Part shown: positions 37,523 to 46,759 of the stretch, piece by piece
Position numbering within the stretch: the stretch's first letter is position 1
Layout of the letters: each line of letters begins with the position of its first letter
Notes under the pieces: generated by a model
Told to the model about the DNA's origin: nothing
What the model saw: the letters and a program-made list of their open reading frames with translations, nothing else
Database searches by the model: none
Made by a program: the position numbers and the translations under genes
Source of the DNA: Halomonas sp. 'Soap Lake #6'
GTDB taxonomy: Bacteria; Pseudomonadota; Gammaproteobacteria; Pseudomonadales; Halomonadaceae
Length of the DNA stretch: 64,000 nt
Assembly (NCBI RefSeq): GCF_003031405.1
Contig: NZ_CP020469.1
Coordinates: forward strand, 992,001 to 1,056,000
Direction: 5' to 3'

Positions 37523-38746
37523 GTGATTTTAAAAATTATCTTTTTGCCAATGCAGCTTTTTATTTTTTGTGCCTCCTATTGCCGGGGTCGTTTTTCTCTG
37601 AGCAATCGCTTGGATACATTTTCACTTTTTCTCATGCAGCAATCCTTTCCTTGGATTAAAGGAATATTTGCCTACCGCTTGTTCGAGAAGAAGAAGTTTA
37701 AAGAAGTACTTTTGCTATATCGTCAAGGTGATTTGAAGAATTCGTCAGGCTTGTTTCTTCTTTCTATCGCATTATCTCGGCGAGCAACTGGAAAAGTGAA
37801 TGACAGAACCATAGGTCTTCTAGTAGCAGCTGCTGAAAGGGGGGCGAAATTACTAAAGAATTACTATCTCTTTAAGTTAATTTCGACGCTGCGAGAAACC
37901 CGCAGAATGACAGCTTCTGAGTTGCGTACCTTTGACTCTGAAATGGCTTCGGCTGGTCTGTTGTATAAGAATTTTTATTACCGTGCTTGTTTGGAATTGG
38001 CCTCTGAATTCTTACAGCAAGATAAAGTAGACGAGGCTAAAAAGTGGTATCAAATTGGCCGTTTATCTCCAGGAGCTTCCGCTAGCTATCTAGCGCTAAC
38101 CCATTATTTTGATCCATCGTCTGCGCATAGTGAAGTTGATCGATTAGTCTCTCCAGGGATAAGTTTAATAGATATTGTCAAAATGTCGGAGGGGTCAATA
38201 TGCGTAGTGGGGAATTCCCCTAGTGTTATTGGTGCTAATGTAGGTGAGTGGATTGATGCTCAACGCGTTGTGATCAGGTTTAATAATTACTCTTTAGGGC
38301 CTGAGTTTATAGATGACATTGGCTCCAAAACGGATGTTTGGGTACGAATGCTTCCGACACCATTGATTGACCGCACGTTGCAACCAGGCGTCAGCTTAGT
38401 TGTTTTTACCGGGCCTAATTCTATCTACCGTTCCATACCGAAGTGGCCAGAGGTAATTGAGATTTCTTCTCAGGTAGAATCTACAGATTTTTTTGATGAA
38501 AAATTATTTTTTGAGCTGCAATCCATGATTGGTTCTCCACCTTCATCTGGCTTGATGACTTGCTATACTATTTATCGAGTTCTAGGTTACTTCCCTAAAA
38601 ATAGTATGATTGGCTTGAGTATCGATGGAAACGTAGAGGAGGAGGGCGTTTACCACTACTCTGATCCAATGGCTTTTGCTGCTCCCCGCCATAATTGGAA
38701 AAAAGAGGCCGCTGTTTATAAGAAGCTTCTGCTAGGTGTACTTTGA
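37523..38746 (+). CDS. GT29 sialyltransferase-like protein
   Basis: A 407-residue protein. Residues 1-220 are helical with TPR-like units (DKVDEAKKWYQIGRLSPGA). Residues 228-405 resemble family 29 sialyltransferases: ICVVGNSPSVIGANVGEWID, VVIRFNNY, IGSKTDVWVRM, and PPSSGLMTCYTIYRVL near the donor site, ending in YHYSDPMAFAAPRHNW. GT29 enzymes use CMP-sialic acid, and bacterial members occur in surface glycan loci. With kdsB upstream it may use CMP-Kdo or a similar CMP-ulosonate; this is inference. The start is GTG 37523, four bases after GAGG. It is the last gene of the operon. Confidence 0.72.
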   Translation: MILKIIFLPMQLFIFCASYCRGRFSLSNRLDTFSLFLMQQSFPWIKGIFAYRLFEKKKFKEVLLLYRQGDLKNSSGLFLLSIALSRRATGKVNDRTIGLLVAAAERGAKLLKNYYLFKLISTLRETRRMTASELRTFDSEMASAGLLYKNFYYRACLELASEFLQQDKVDEAKKWYQIGRLSPGASASYLALTHYFDPSSAHSEVDRLVSPGISLIDIVKMSEGSICVVGNSPSVIGANVGEWIDAQRVVIRFNNYSLGPEFIDDIGSKTDVWVRMLPTPLIDRTLQPGVSLVVFTGPNSIYRSIPKWPEVIEISSQVESTDFFDEKLFFELQSMIGSPPSSGLMTCYTIYRVLGYFPKNSMIGLSIDGNVEEEGVYHYSDPMAFAAPRHNWKKEAAVYKKLLLGVL

Positions 38747-38906
38747 TGTTTTATCTGATTTTTCACTCTTTTTTACTAGTTGTTTCTCAGGGGTTACACT
38801 GATAAATTAAAATTAGTTTTGGGGTGGATTATATTGCGTTTCATGTGATACGGCGTTCCTTATGATAAGGCGGTTTGGTCACCCTGGTGTCTGCATAATC
38901 CCAATG

Positions 38907-39070
38907 GCAGGGGCTATGTTGCAGGGGCTATTGTCGCAGGGTCTATGCTGCAGGGGCTATGTCGCAGGGTCTTTTGTTGCAGGGGCTATGCTGCAGAGGC
39001 TATGTCGCAGGGTCTTTTGTTGCAGGGGCTATGTTGTCAGGGACTATGTTGACAGGCGCAACGTTGACAG
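38907..39070 (+). repeat. 14-15 bp intergenic minisatellite
   Basis: About eleven imperfect copies of CAGGGGCTATGTTG and variants (CAGGGTCTATGCTG, CAGGGTCTTTTGTTG), ending in diverged units. It lies between the GT29 gene and the phosphoglucomutase gene. An open frame across it (38862-39140) only translates the repeat and is not a credible gene. There are no spacers, so it is not a CRISPR array. Confidence 0.85.
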
Positions 39071-39223
39071 AATCTATTCTGGGCCGGGAGGTGTAGTTTA
39101 CCGGTCGGACTGTTATTTTTGCTATGCTCTAATATGGTAGATGAAAGTAGCCAAGTTAGGGTGTTAATGAAAAGTGTTAACGAAAGTTAAATCAGTTTTT
39201 TTAAAAGGCTAAGGTGCTCTAGT

Positions 39224-40849
39224 ATGGATAGCCCTGTTATTGGCAGCTCTGTTATGGAAAACACAATGATTGCGAATATCATAAAACTCTTTTTTGATGA
39301 GATCCCTGATGCCAAAGTGGTGAAAGAGCGCGTGACGTTCGGCACCTCTGGGCATCGGGGCCGTGCAACGGAGCGCACCTTTAACGCTGCACATATTATT
39401 GCAATTACTCAAGCGGTGGTGGACTACCGCATTGAAGCGGGCTACCAAGGGCCGATGTTTCTTGGTTACGATACCCACGCACTCTCAAAGCCCGCCTGGG
39501 AATGTGCATTGCGTGTGTTGGCTACTAATAAAGTTCAGGTGCTTATCGAGAAAGATCGAGGCATCACAGCAACGCCGCTCGTTAGCCATGCGATTTTGCA
39601 GCACAACCATCTTCCTGGGGCCGCCTTAGCCGATGGCTTGATTATTACCCCTTCTCATAACCCTCCTGAAGATGGTGGTATTAAGTACAACCTTTCCCAC
39701 GGTGGCCCCGCCGATACTGAAACAACAAAGTGGATTGAGTTACGCGCTAATGCTTACTTGCTGCGCCAGCTGCGTGATATTTCCTTGGTGCCATTAGAGC
39801 AGGCCTTGGCGGACGCTAAGGAGTACGATTTTACTGCCCGCTATGTCGCTCAGTTGGGCAATGTCGTCGATATGGCCGCTATTCAGAAAGCCAACCTTAC
39901 TCTTGGGGTAGATCCCATGGGGGGCACAGCTCTACCAGTATGGCAGGCAGTGGTGGCAGAGTATGGCCTCAATCTTGAAGTGGTTAATACATCGGTCGAT
40001 GCTCGCTTCAACTTTATGCCGCCTGATCACGATGGCAAAATTCGTATGGATTGCTCTAGTGCCGATGCGATGGCAAATCTGCTGAAGATTAAAGACCGCT
40101 TCGATATCGCTTTTGGCAACGATCCAGACGCCGATCGTCATGGCATTGTTGACGCCAACGGGCTAATGAACCCGAACCATTTTTTAGCGGTATGCGTGGA
40201 TTACCTTATTAGCCACCGGCCTAAGTGGGCGAGCACGCTTAAGATCGGCAAGACGCTGGTGTCGTCTTCTATGATTGACCGCGTCGTGGCTTCCCATCAG
40301 CGTGAACTGTATGAGGTGCCGGTTGGCTTTAAGTGGTTTGTAGATGGTTTATATGATGGCTGGCTTGCCTTTGGCGGAGAAGAGAGCGCGGGGGCTAGCC
40401 TACTGACTCGTGATGGTCAGGCGTGGTCGACGGACAAGGATGGTATTGCGCTTTGTTTATTAGCCGCAGAGATCACTGCGGTTACTGGTAAAACACCGAG
40501 CGAGTATTACCGCTCGTTAACCGAGAAATTCGGCGAGCCCTTCTATAAGCGCGTGGATACAGCGTGCACTGCCGAAGAGAAGGCCGCATTTAAAAAGCTA
40601 AGCGCCGAAAGTATTACTGAAACCACCTTAGCTGGAGACTCCATTACTGCTGTATTAGTGAACGCTCCTGGCAACGGTGCCGCCATTGGCGGTCTGAAAG
40701 TCACTACCGAAAACGGCTGGTTTGCCGCCCGCCCCAGTGGCACTGAATCACTCTACAAGGTGTATGCAGAAAGCTTTAAAGGCTCACAGCACCTGGATGA
40801 ACTCATTGAAAGCGCCACCACACTGCTTTCCAGCGTCTTAAAAAGCTAG
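39224..40849 (+). CDS. pgm: Phosphoglucomutase (alpha-D-glucose specific)
   Basis: Interconverts glucose-1-phosphate and glucose-6-phosphate in the cytosol and feeds GalU, encoded 0.7 kb downstream. The 541-residue protein has TFGTSGHRGR, LIITPSHNPPEDGG with the phosphoserine, the metal loop FGNDPDADRHG, GFKWFVDGLYDGWLAFGGEESAGAS and the phosphate-binding ARPSGTESLYKVYAESF. Length fits the bacterial Pgm family. ATG 39224 is preceded by AAGGTG at a good distance. Base composition is clearly GC-richer than the preceding operon, so this marks the return to typical chromosomal sequence. Confidence 0.95.
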   Translation: MDSPVIGSSVMENTMIANIIKLFFDEIPDAKVVKERVTFGTSGHRGRATERTFNAAHIIAITQAVVDYRIEAGYQGPMFLGYDTHALSKPAWECALRVLATNKVQVLIEKDRGITATPLVSHAILQHNHLPGAALADGLIITPSHNPPEDGGIKYNLSHGGPADTETTKWIELRANAYLLRQLRDISLVPLEQALADAKEYDFTARYVAQLGNVVDMAAIQKANLTLGVDPMGGTALPVWQAVVAEYGLNLEVVNTSVDARFNFMPPDHDGKIRMDCSSADAMANLLKIKDRFDIAFGNDPDADRHGIVDANGLMNPNHFLAVCVDYLISHRPKWASTLKIGKTLVSSSMIDRVVASHQRELYEVPVGFKWFVDGLYDGWLAFGGEESAGASLLTRDGQAWSTDKDGIALCLLAAEITAVTGKTPSEYYRSLTEKFGEPFYKRVDTACTAEEKAAFKKLSAESITETTLAGDSITAVLVNAPGNGAAIGGLKVTTENGWFAARPSGTESLYKVYAESFKGSQHLDELIESATTLLSSVLKS

Positions 40850-40880
40850 CCGATAACGCACCCGCCCAGCTCCACGCGGA

Positions 40881-41352
40881 GTAGCGCGGGGAGTTCCCGC
40901 GATGGTGCCTAGGCATAGCGGGGTGGCTCCATCACCCAACGCGGGTGCCTCATACGCTCGTCCCTCGCGAGATTCGTTACACCGCGCTACAGGTCTGTGG
41001 TGTTTGATTATTGGTTTTGTAGCGCGTGGTAAGCCTACGGCGCACCCGCGGAGGTGCCTAGGCGCAGCAGGGTGGCTCCGTCACCCATCGCGGGTGCCTC
41101 ATACGCTCGTCCCTCGCGAGATTCGTTACACCGCGCTACAGGTCTGTGGTGATTTGATTATTGGGGTTGTAGCGCGTGGTAAGCCTACGGCGCACCCGCG
41201 GAGGTGCCTAGGCATAGCAGGGTGGTTCCATCATCCATCGCGGGTGCCTCAACGCTCGTTCCTCGCGAGATTCGTTACACCGCGCTACAGGTCTGTGGTG
41301 ATTTGCTTATTGGGTTGTAGCGCGTGGTAAGCCTACGGCGCACCCGCGATGG
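40881..41352. repeat. REP-like hairpin array, three full copies and one half
   Basis: Direct copies starting with GTAGCGCG at 40881, 41019, 41169 and 41317, each about 110-120 bp and separated by a short GGTCTGTGGTG...ATTGG linker, with a period of 138-150 bp. Full copies end in CGCGCTAC at 40990, 41139 and 41288; the last is cut after its left arm. Each copy can fold: left arm GTAGCGCG...CACCCGCG pairs with CGCGGGTG...CGCGCTAC. Open frames through it are artefacts. Related copies occur at 42424 and 51117. Confidence 0.85.
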
Positions 41353-41522
41353 CAGTTTGCTTGGGCGCAAGGCTTGCCGGGATGCTGTTGGCGTTGGAAC
41401 GTTCGACTCAATTACCTGCTTATTTGTTATATCATTCGGTATACCGTTTGCTTTCAGTTTAGAGTGGATTTGCTCTTTATCTTTTCTCCCTTTGGAGAGC
41501 AATGCTCAGTAAAAGGACGTCA

Positions 41523-42380
41523 ATGATGACCCAAGTGCGCAAAGCGATTATTCCTGTGGCCGGTTTCGGCACACGCCTGCTACCCATCAGCAAAGCGATT
41601 CCCAAGGAAATGGTACCCGTTGTGGATCGCCCGCTTATTCAGCATGTGGTGGAAGAAGCGCTGGCAGCGGGTATTAATGAAATCATTCTGGTGACCCGAG
41701 CGGGCAAATCGGCCATTGAAGACCATTTCGATGCTCACTTTGAACTTGAGCATTCGCTGGCCAGTAAAGGCAAGAATGCGTTGCTGGAAACACTTTCATC
41801 TATCTCTCCGAAACAGCTTAAAGTCACCAGCGTTCGCCAGCCCAATGCAAAAGGCCTCGGGCATGCGATTTTCTGTGCGGCACACCTGCTGGATAAAGAT
41901 GAGCCGTTTGCAGTTATTCTTCCAGACGTGCTGGTAAAACCCCAGTTAGGCAGCAGTGCTTGTGACCTGGGCAGTATGGTGGAGCGTTGGAGTGCCAATG
42001 ATGCTTCGCAAATTATGGTAGAAGCAGTGCCCCAGGAAGAGGTCTATCGTTACGGTATTGTGGACTGTGATGAACCCGCTGCTGGTGAGAGTGCTGATAT
42101 GCGCGGGGTGGTAGAAAAGCCGAAGCCAGAAGATGCGCCTTCGCGTCTTTCTGTTATTGGCCGCTATGTGTTGCCCTATCGCATTATGGAGTTATTGCGT
42201 GATCAGCCGCCGGGCGCTGGCAACGAGATCCAGCTAACCGATGCTATTGACCGTTTAATGCAGGAGGGTAAAACCGTACAAGCCTTCCGCATGCGTGGCC
42301 GTACCTTTGATTGCGGACATATTGAAGGCTGGCTGAAAGCTAACACCACGCTTGCCCGAGAAGCGGGCTACGAGGTGTAA
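41523..42380 (+). CDS. galU: UTP-glucose-1-phosphate uridylyltransferase
   Basis: Makes UDP-glucose from UTP and glucose-1-phosphate, the central donor for surface polysaccharides. The 285-residue protein shows VRKAIIPVAGFGTRLLPISKAIPKEMVPVVDRPLIQHVVEEA, in which FGTR..P.TK.IPKEM is the nucleotide-binding signature (here SKAIPKEM), then QPNAKGLGHAI, VILPDVLV, and GVVEKPKPEDAPS. ATG 41523 or ATG 41526 both follow AAGGA; an upstream in-frame ATG at 41502 would include the Shine-Dalgarno. It is flanked on both sides by REP-like hairpins and functions with pgm upstream. Confidence 0.96.
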   Translation: MMTQVRKAIIPVAGFGTRLLPISKAIPKEMVPVVDRPLIQHVVEEALAAGINEIILVTRAGKSAIEDHFDAHFELEHSLASKGKNALLETLSSISPKQLKVTSVRQPNAKGLGHAIFCAAHLLDKDEPFAVILPDVLVKPQLGSSACDLGSMVERWSANDASQIMVEAVPQEEVYRYGIVDCDEPAAGESADMRGVVEKPKPEDAPSRLSVIGRYVLPYRIMELLRDQPPGAGNEIQLTDAIDRLMQEGKTVQAFRMRGRTFDCGHIEGWLKANTTLAREAGYEV

Positions 42381-42423
42381 GGCCAACCTCATAAAGATCG
42401 TATAACTTGATGCTAACGGTTTT

Positions 42424-42543
42424 GTAGCGCGGGTAAGCCTAAGGCGCACCCGCGATGGTGCCTAGGCACAGCAGGGTGGTTCGGTCACCCATCGCGGATG
42501 CCTCATACGCTCGTCCCTCGCGAGATTCGCTACACCGCGCTAC
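42424..42543. repeat. Single REP-like hairpin unit
   Basis: One copy of the GTAGCGCG...CGCGCTAC repeat between galU and cysQ. Its arms can pair over most of their length, so it may act as a transcript end or mRNA-stabilising structure behind galU. Confidence 0.8.
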
Positions 42544-42581
42544 GGTACGTTCAATAGATAGCTTCATTAAGCAGAGGTGGT

Positions 42582-43343
42582 ATGCAAGCCTTACTAGAAC
42601 AGGTACTCGACATTGCGTACGAAGCTGGCGATGCCATAATGGACGTCTACGTAAAAGGCTTTAGCGTCGAGTTCAAAGACGATAACAGCCCGGTCACTGA
42701 TGCAGACCAAGCCGCCCATGAGGTGATTATGCGCGGCTTACAGTCACTTTCCATTCAGCTACCGATTCTTTCCGAAGAAGATGCCGAAGGCTTTACCGGG
42801 GTTGATGACGATGGCCGGTATTGGCTGGTAGATCCACTTGATGGTACGAAGGAATTTATCAAGCGAAATGATGAATTCACCGTCAATATTGCGCTAATCG
42901 AAAACGGTAGGCCTGTACTTGGTGTGGTTACTGCCCCCGCGTTAAAGGTGGCATATATCGCAGCGGAAGGGGTGGGGGCTTTCAAAATAGATGCTACTGG
43001 TCAGCGCCAAGCTATCCGGGTAGTAGGTAAACCTGACAAAGAGACCACTTGGCGTGTGATGGGTAGTCGCTCACATCCTCATCCGGCTTTAGCTGCTTGG
43101 TTAAATAAGTTAGGCAAGCATAACGTTACTCCCATGGGCAGCTCTTTAAAGTGCTGTTTAATTGCTGAGGGCAAAGCCGATGTATACCCCCGCCTAGGCC
43201 CTACCAGCTTATGGGACACCTCCGCTGCGCATGCTGTAATACTGCAGGCGGGCGGTCGTGTTGAAAGCCTGGAAGGCGAGCCACTGAGCTACGCTAACCC
43301 TAGAGAAACGCTCAATCCCTCTTTCATTGCTTGGGGACATTGA
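42582..43343 (+). CDS. cysQ: 3'(2'),5'-bisphosphate nucleotidase
   Basis: Hydrolyses 3'-phosphoadenosine 5'-phosphate to AMP, relieving a by-product of sulfate activation and transfer. The 253-residue inositol monophosphatase-family protein has DNSPVTDADQAAHEVI, LPILSEEDAEGF (metal Glu), YWLVDPLDGTKEFIKRNDEFTVNIALIE (the D-P-L-D-G-T-K-E-F signature) and LWDTSAAHAVILQAGG. Length fits CysQ. ATG is preceded by AGAGGTGG. It converges on the Csu pilus operon with a short gap. Confidence 0.95.
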   Translation: MQALLEQVLDIAYEAGDAIMDVYVKGFSVEFKDDNSPVTDADQAAHEVIMRGLQSLSIQLPILSEEDAEGFTGVDDDGRYWLVDPLDGTKEFIKRNDEFTVNIALIENGRPVLGVVTAPALKVAYIAAEGVGAFKIDATGQRQAIRVVGKPDKETTWRVMGSRSHPHPALAAWLNKLGKHNVTPMGSSLKCCLIAEGKADVYPRLGPTSLWDTSAAHAVILQAGGRVESLEGEPLSYANPRETLNPSFIAWGH

Positions 43344-43365
43344 CCGTCGCGGGGGTACCTGTGGG

Positions 43366-44394
43366 CTAGAAAATGACATCGACCACGATTACGTCTGTAT
43401 AGGTGCCTGATGGTGGTGTGGTTTGTCCTGGGAGAATCTCACCTCTGTAGGTGAAGCCTTGGCCGGTTACGCCGCTTGGTGTGCCGGGGTTGGTGTCGGC
43501 AGTGGCAGATGTGCGTCGTTCGCTGCCAGTATTGCCCCAGCGCTCGTTACCGGTTGGGCCTTTGTAGAGCTGATACTCCAAGTAGTTGCCATTATTCTCC
43601 ATGCGCCGGATGCTCGCGGCAGGCTGTTGGCCATCACTTAACCCCACCGAGAAGTCGCTACCTTTGGTACAGGTAATATCGATGGTTTGTGTCACTGGGT
43701 CGAAGCCAGCCACAAGCGGAGCACTGCCGAAGTCCAGGTCGGGGGACTGAATGGCACAGTCTGGGGTAACCGCCATGCTGAGGTTGACTGTGCTGACCCC
43801 CGAGCCAGTGCGGAAACTGAGGCATGCGAGTACGCCTAGATTGCAGATGCGCCAGTTCCAATTGATGGTTAGGGTGTCAGTATATGTACCGGCTGCCACA
43901 TTAGAGGTGGTTAGGGTGCGAAACTCCATGGGGATATTGACGCTCTGACCGCCGACCAGACCGAGTAAGTCAATCAGTACGGGGTTGAAATAGTTATAGG
44001 TTGTGTTGAGAAAGATCTCCTCGTTCGCTGCGGCCAGGGCGAATATACGGTAAGAAATAGTATCGCCACTGGCGGCATTAAACAGTGCCCCTTGGTTAGC
44101 ACTGGCAAGCGTAGCGCGGATCCATTGGTTGGATACCACAGCTAGCCCGAGTACAGCCCCTTGGCAGACAGCACCTGCGTTGGGTTGGGCAGAAGTGGTT
44201 TGGGGTGTGCTGGCGATCGCGAATGAGCTGGCGCTTGCAAAGGTGGCGTTGACGCTGGGGCTGATCGTGCACGACCAAGCAGCAGGGCTGATGCATAACA
44301 AGAACAGTAGCATGGCCCCAATTGACCAGCTTCGGCGATTCCTGCGCCGTGCCGTGGGTGGCTGTGGCATATGATGGGGTTCCCCTATAGGCAT
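43366..44394 (-). CDS. csuE: Spore coat U domain tip subunit of Csu-type pilus
   Basis: A 342-residue secreted pilus protein with two spore coat U (SCPU) domains, as in CsuE tip adhesins. A signal peptide with a basic start and hydrophobic core (IGAMLLFLLCISPAAWS) precedes the mature part, which begins with Cys. Domain 1 covers roughly 35-190 and domain 2 roughly 195-342 (CAIQSPDLDFGSAPLV, ending in SGTYTDVIVVDVIF). It is donated by the chaperone to the usher and should sit at the pilus tip. The listed start overlaps the usher gene by 10 bp; an ATG at 44370 just before the basic stretch is also possible. It is the last gene of the operon. Confidence 0.85.
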   Translation of the reverse strand: MPIGEPHHMPQPPTARRRNRRSWSIGAMLLFLLCISPAAWSCTISPSVNATFASASSFAIASTPQTTSAQPNAGAVCQGAVLGLAVVSNQWIRATLASANQGALFNAASGDTISYRIFALAAANEEIFLNTTYNYFNPVLIDLLGLVGGQSVNIPMEFRTLTTSNVAAGTYTDTLTINWNWRICNLGVLACLSFRTGSGVSTVNLSMAVTPDCAIQSPDLDFGSAPLVAGFDPVTQTIDITCTKGSDFSVGLSDGQQPAASIRRMENNGNYLEYQLYKGPTGNERWGNTGSERRTSATADTNPGTPSGVTGQGFTYRGEILPGQTTPPSGTYTDVIVVDVIF

Positions 44395-46751
44395 GATTGA
44401 GGCCCTAACTGCTGAACATCATTGATGTGGGTATCGAGAGATAGGGTTAGCGCACACTTGCTGCCATTGGGAAGCGTTACTTGGAGTTGATTATCACTCT
44501 CCAGGCCTTCAAGGTAGGTAAGGCCGTCCCAACCCACCAAGGATGTTGCACCATTATCAGCGATAATCTGAGAGCCTAATGGCAGCGGCTCGCCATGACT
44601 ATCCACGATTTCCAGCGTTGCCGCCACTATGCGTTCAACAGGGAAGCGCAGCAGGTACCCGCTACCGGCATTTACCGCGACGCGCTGCTCTATTGTTGGA
44701 ACGCTCAGGTTAGCGGGAAGTATCAGAGGGTCGATCTCATATTTACCAGCGTAGTAGGCGCGTGCCCAGGGAACTAGCAGGTGGCCGCTGTCACGGGTAT
44801 GGCCAACCAGTTGGTTCTCGTAGCGAACCGGTATGTCGGCTTGGCCATCGGTGCTCACTACAACAAACCCATCGCGTATGTAGTTGGTAGCGAACCACTG
44901 GTTATCCATGCGTACTAGTGAGCCTCTGGCATTGGCAAAGCGTACGTCATCGCTTCCAGTGCCGAAGATACCTCCACGCAATTCAGTGGAGACGCCACGC
45001 CAGGCAACTTCGGCTTGGCGGTAGTCGCTATCCGTATCACGGTGCTCATAGGCTAAGTTCCATCCCCAGCCTCCCTGGAGTGGGGGGCTATGGGCATATT
45101 GGGTTCTAGTGCTGACCTCTCCGTCGTTGTTTCGCCGCATGCTGGTGCTTAGTGTGCCGGGGCGGTTAGTCAGCGGTAGTGTGATCTGAGCCAGGGTATT
45201 CCAGCCGCCGCCTCCCACTTCTTGGTTAGCCGATAGTGAGAGATGCATACGTTCCCATAGGGGACGGTTATAAGACAGGTTGAACAGCCGTGTACGGCTG
45301 TCATCTCCGGTCTTGATATCGAAGTAGCCGCCAGCCAGCGATCCCATTTGGCCGAGGCTGAGGCCAGCAGTGAGTTGAGTAACCTCACGCTGTGTTTTTT
45401 CGCTTGAAGTGCTATGTAGGCTGCGGGAAAGGTCAGTGAAATCCGCTTGTTCTATCTGGTGGCGCAGGCCCATGTTGAAGCGGCGGCTTCGGTAACGATA
45501 CCCTGCTGTGTATGCCTCTCCTGTGGCGCCTTCGCTGTGGCTTTGGCGGTAGGCTGTCTCCAGGGTGCCTAGCCGCCATAAGCCGAAAGCACCACCCGCA
45601 CCCACTGTAGTTAGGTCGTTGCTGGCTTCGCTCTGCAACTCCATCGTGAAGTTATTGTTGATGCCGCGTCGGTAGCTGCCGGTGGCCGCTGCTCCGCCAT
45701 AGTCAAAATCACGTTGGCCGAAGTTACGCCGTAGGGCGCCAGTGCTGATGCTGAAGCTGCTTAAACCGGGTTGCAGTAGCTCGCTGGAAACGTAGAACGG
45801 TAGGCTGGTTGATACCCGTCGTCCTTGGCTGTCAGTGGTCACTATCATGGCTGTACCCGCGCCGGTAACCATCGGCATATTGGTGACAGTGAAGGGGCCG
45901 GGCGTTAATTCCATCGAGGATTGTCGTGAGCCATCGATGAATAGGTCCAGGGTAGTGGGCACTGCGGCCTCGCCGGAAAATTCGGGCAGCGGGTGGGTGA
46001 TTAAGTCGGGACGCAGGGCGAAGTTACGGGAGACCTGAATGCCGCCGAGGCGTACTGCGTTAGTCCAGCCCAGTGGCCGCGTGATAACGTCTCCGGCGGC
46101 GTATTGGATCATTCGTTCTTGATCAGCATATTCCCAGCGGGTGTCGAAACGTCGGTAGCCTTCGGTTAGTCCGCTATCGCCAGTCAATACCTCGCGGTAA
46201 ATGCCCGAAGTGCTTAGCGTCCCAGCAGCGCCGAAGAGGCGTGCTTCATGCCCTAAACTAGCCAAGGTGGCGCCGTGCTGTGTATCGCTGATGTAGGCGT
46301 CGTAGTTGAGCAACGCGCCTGGGCTAGTGTGTAGTGTGAGTGTGTCGTTTGGGCGTGTGTTGGTGTGAAACTGATGAGGTAACCAGCTGGGCGGCACCTC
46401 AATATAGAGCCGTTGGCTGGGGCTGTGGTAACGAGCCTCCAGGCCATTTAACTGGCTGAGGTTAGTGCTCTCTTGGCTGTTAAGGTGTTCGCTGGGCAGC
46501 CCAATTTCAAGTAGCACCTCACGCTTGATGAACAGCTCGCCGTCTTGTTGTGTAACTTGTTCGATACGTTGGGTGGAGCGCTGATTAACGATTATCTCTA
46601 AATGGAGTTCCCATACCGCTGCAGAGGCGCCGGCGCGTGGCGGCGGCGGCAGTGTCTGGCCAACAGCAGGCATAGCCACTGCCATCAGGAGTAAGGCGCA
46701 GCAGCTTGAAGTAAGCCATGTGTAGAGGTGCCAGCAGAAACGTTTGGGCAT
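44385..46751 (-). CDS. csuD: Csu-type outer membrane usher
   Basis: A 788-residue outer membrane pore that assembles and secretes pilus subunits. It has a signal peptide (LLLMAVAMPAVGQ), an N-terminal chaperone-subunit binding domain (LEIIVNQRSTQRI, FIKREVLLEIGLP), a long beta-barrel with aromatic-rich strands, a plug-like insert near SFPSTLDLFIDGSRQS-type sequence (VPTTLDLFIDGSRQSSMEL) and C-terminal domains ending in a Cys pair (KCALTL, QSCL). Length fits ushers of the archaic CsuD group. It is followed by the tip subunit gene with a short overlap and preceded by the chaperone gene with an 8-bp gap. Confidence 0.9.
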   Translation of the reverse strand: MPKRFCWHLYTWLTSSCCALLLMAVAMPAVGQTLPPPPRAGASAAVWELHLEIIVNQRSTQRIEQVTQQDGELFIKREVLLEIGLPSEHLNSQESTNLSQLNGLEARYHSPSQRLYIEVPPSWLPHQFHTNTRPNDTLTLHTSPGALLNYDAYISDTQHGATLASLGHEARLFGAAGTLSTSGIYREVLTGDSGLTEGYRRFDTRWEYADQERMIQYAAGDVITRPLGWTNAVRLGGIQVSRNFALRPDLITHPLPEFSGEAAVPTTLDLFIDGSRQSSMELTPGPFTVTNMPMVTGAGTAMIVTTDSQGRRVSTSLPFYVSSELLQPGLSSFSISTGALRRNFGQRDFDYGGAAATGSYRRGINNNFTMELQSEASNDLTTVGAGGAFGLWRLGTLETAYRQSHSEGATGEAYTAGYRYRSRRFNMGLRHQIEQADFTDLSRSLHSTSSEKTQREVTQLTAGLSLGQMGSLAGGYFDIKTGDDSRTRLFNLSYNRPLWERMHLSLSANQEVGGGGWNTLAQITLPLTNRPGTLSTSMRRNNDGEVSTRTQYAHSPPLQGGWGWNLAYEHRDTDSDYRQAEVAWRGVSTELRGGIFGTGSDDVRFANARGSLVRMDNQWFATNYIRDGFVVVSTDGQADIPVRYENQLVGHTRDSGHLLVPWARAYYAGKYEIDPLILPANLSVPTIEQRVAVNAGSGYLLRFPVERIVAATLEIVDSHGEPLPLGSQIIADNGATSLVGWDGLTYLEGLESDNQLQVTLPNGSKCALTLSLDTHINDVQQLGPQSCL

Positions 46752-46759
46752 GCCAGAAC

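Noticed and set aside
38907..39070. CRISPR array
   Set aside because: Units are 14-15 bp, imperfect and directly joined; there are no unique spacers and no cas genes.
38862..39140. 92-codon open frame across the minisatellite
   Set aside because: Its protein is only the translated repeat (Gly, Leu, Cys rich) with no plausible domain.
40902..41330. 142-codon open frame and similar ones at 51029-51722
   Set aside because: They run through REP-like repeats and encode the same repeated peptide in each copy.
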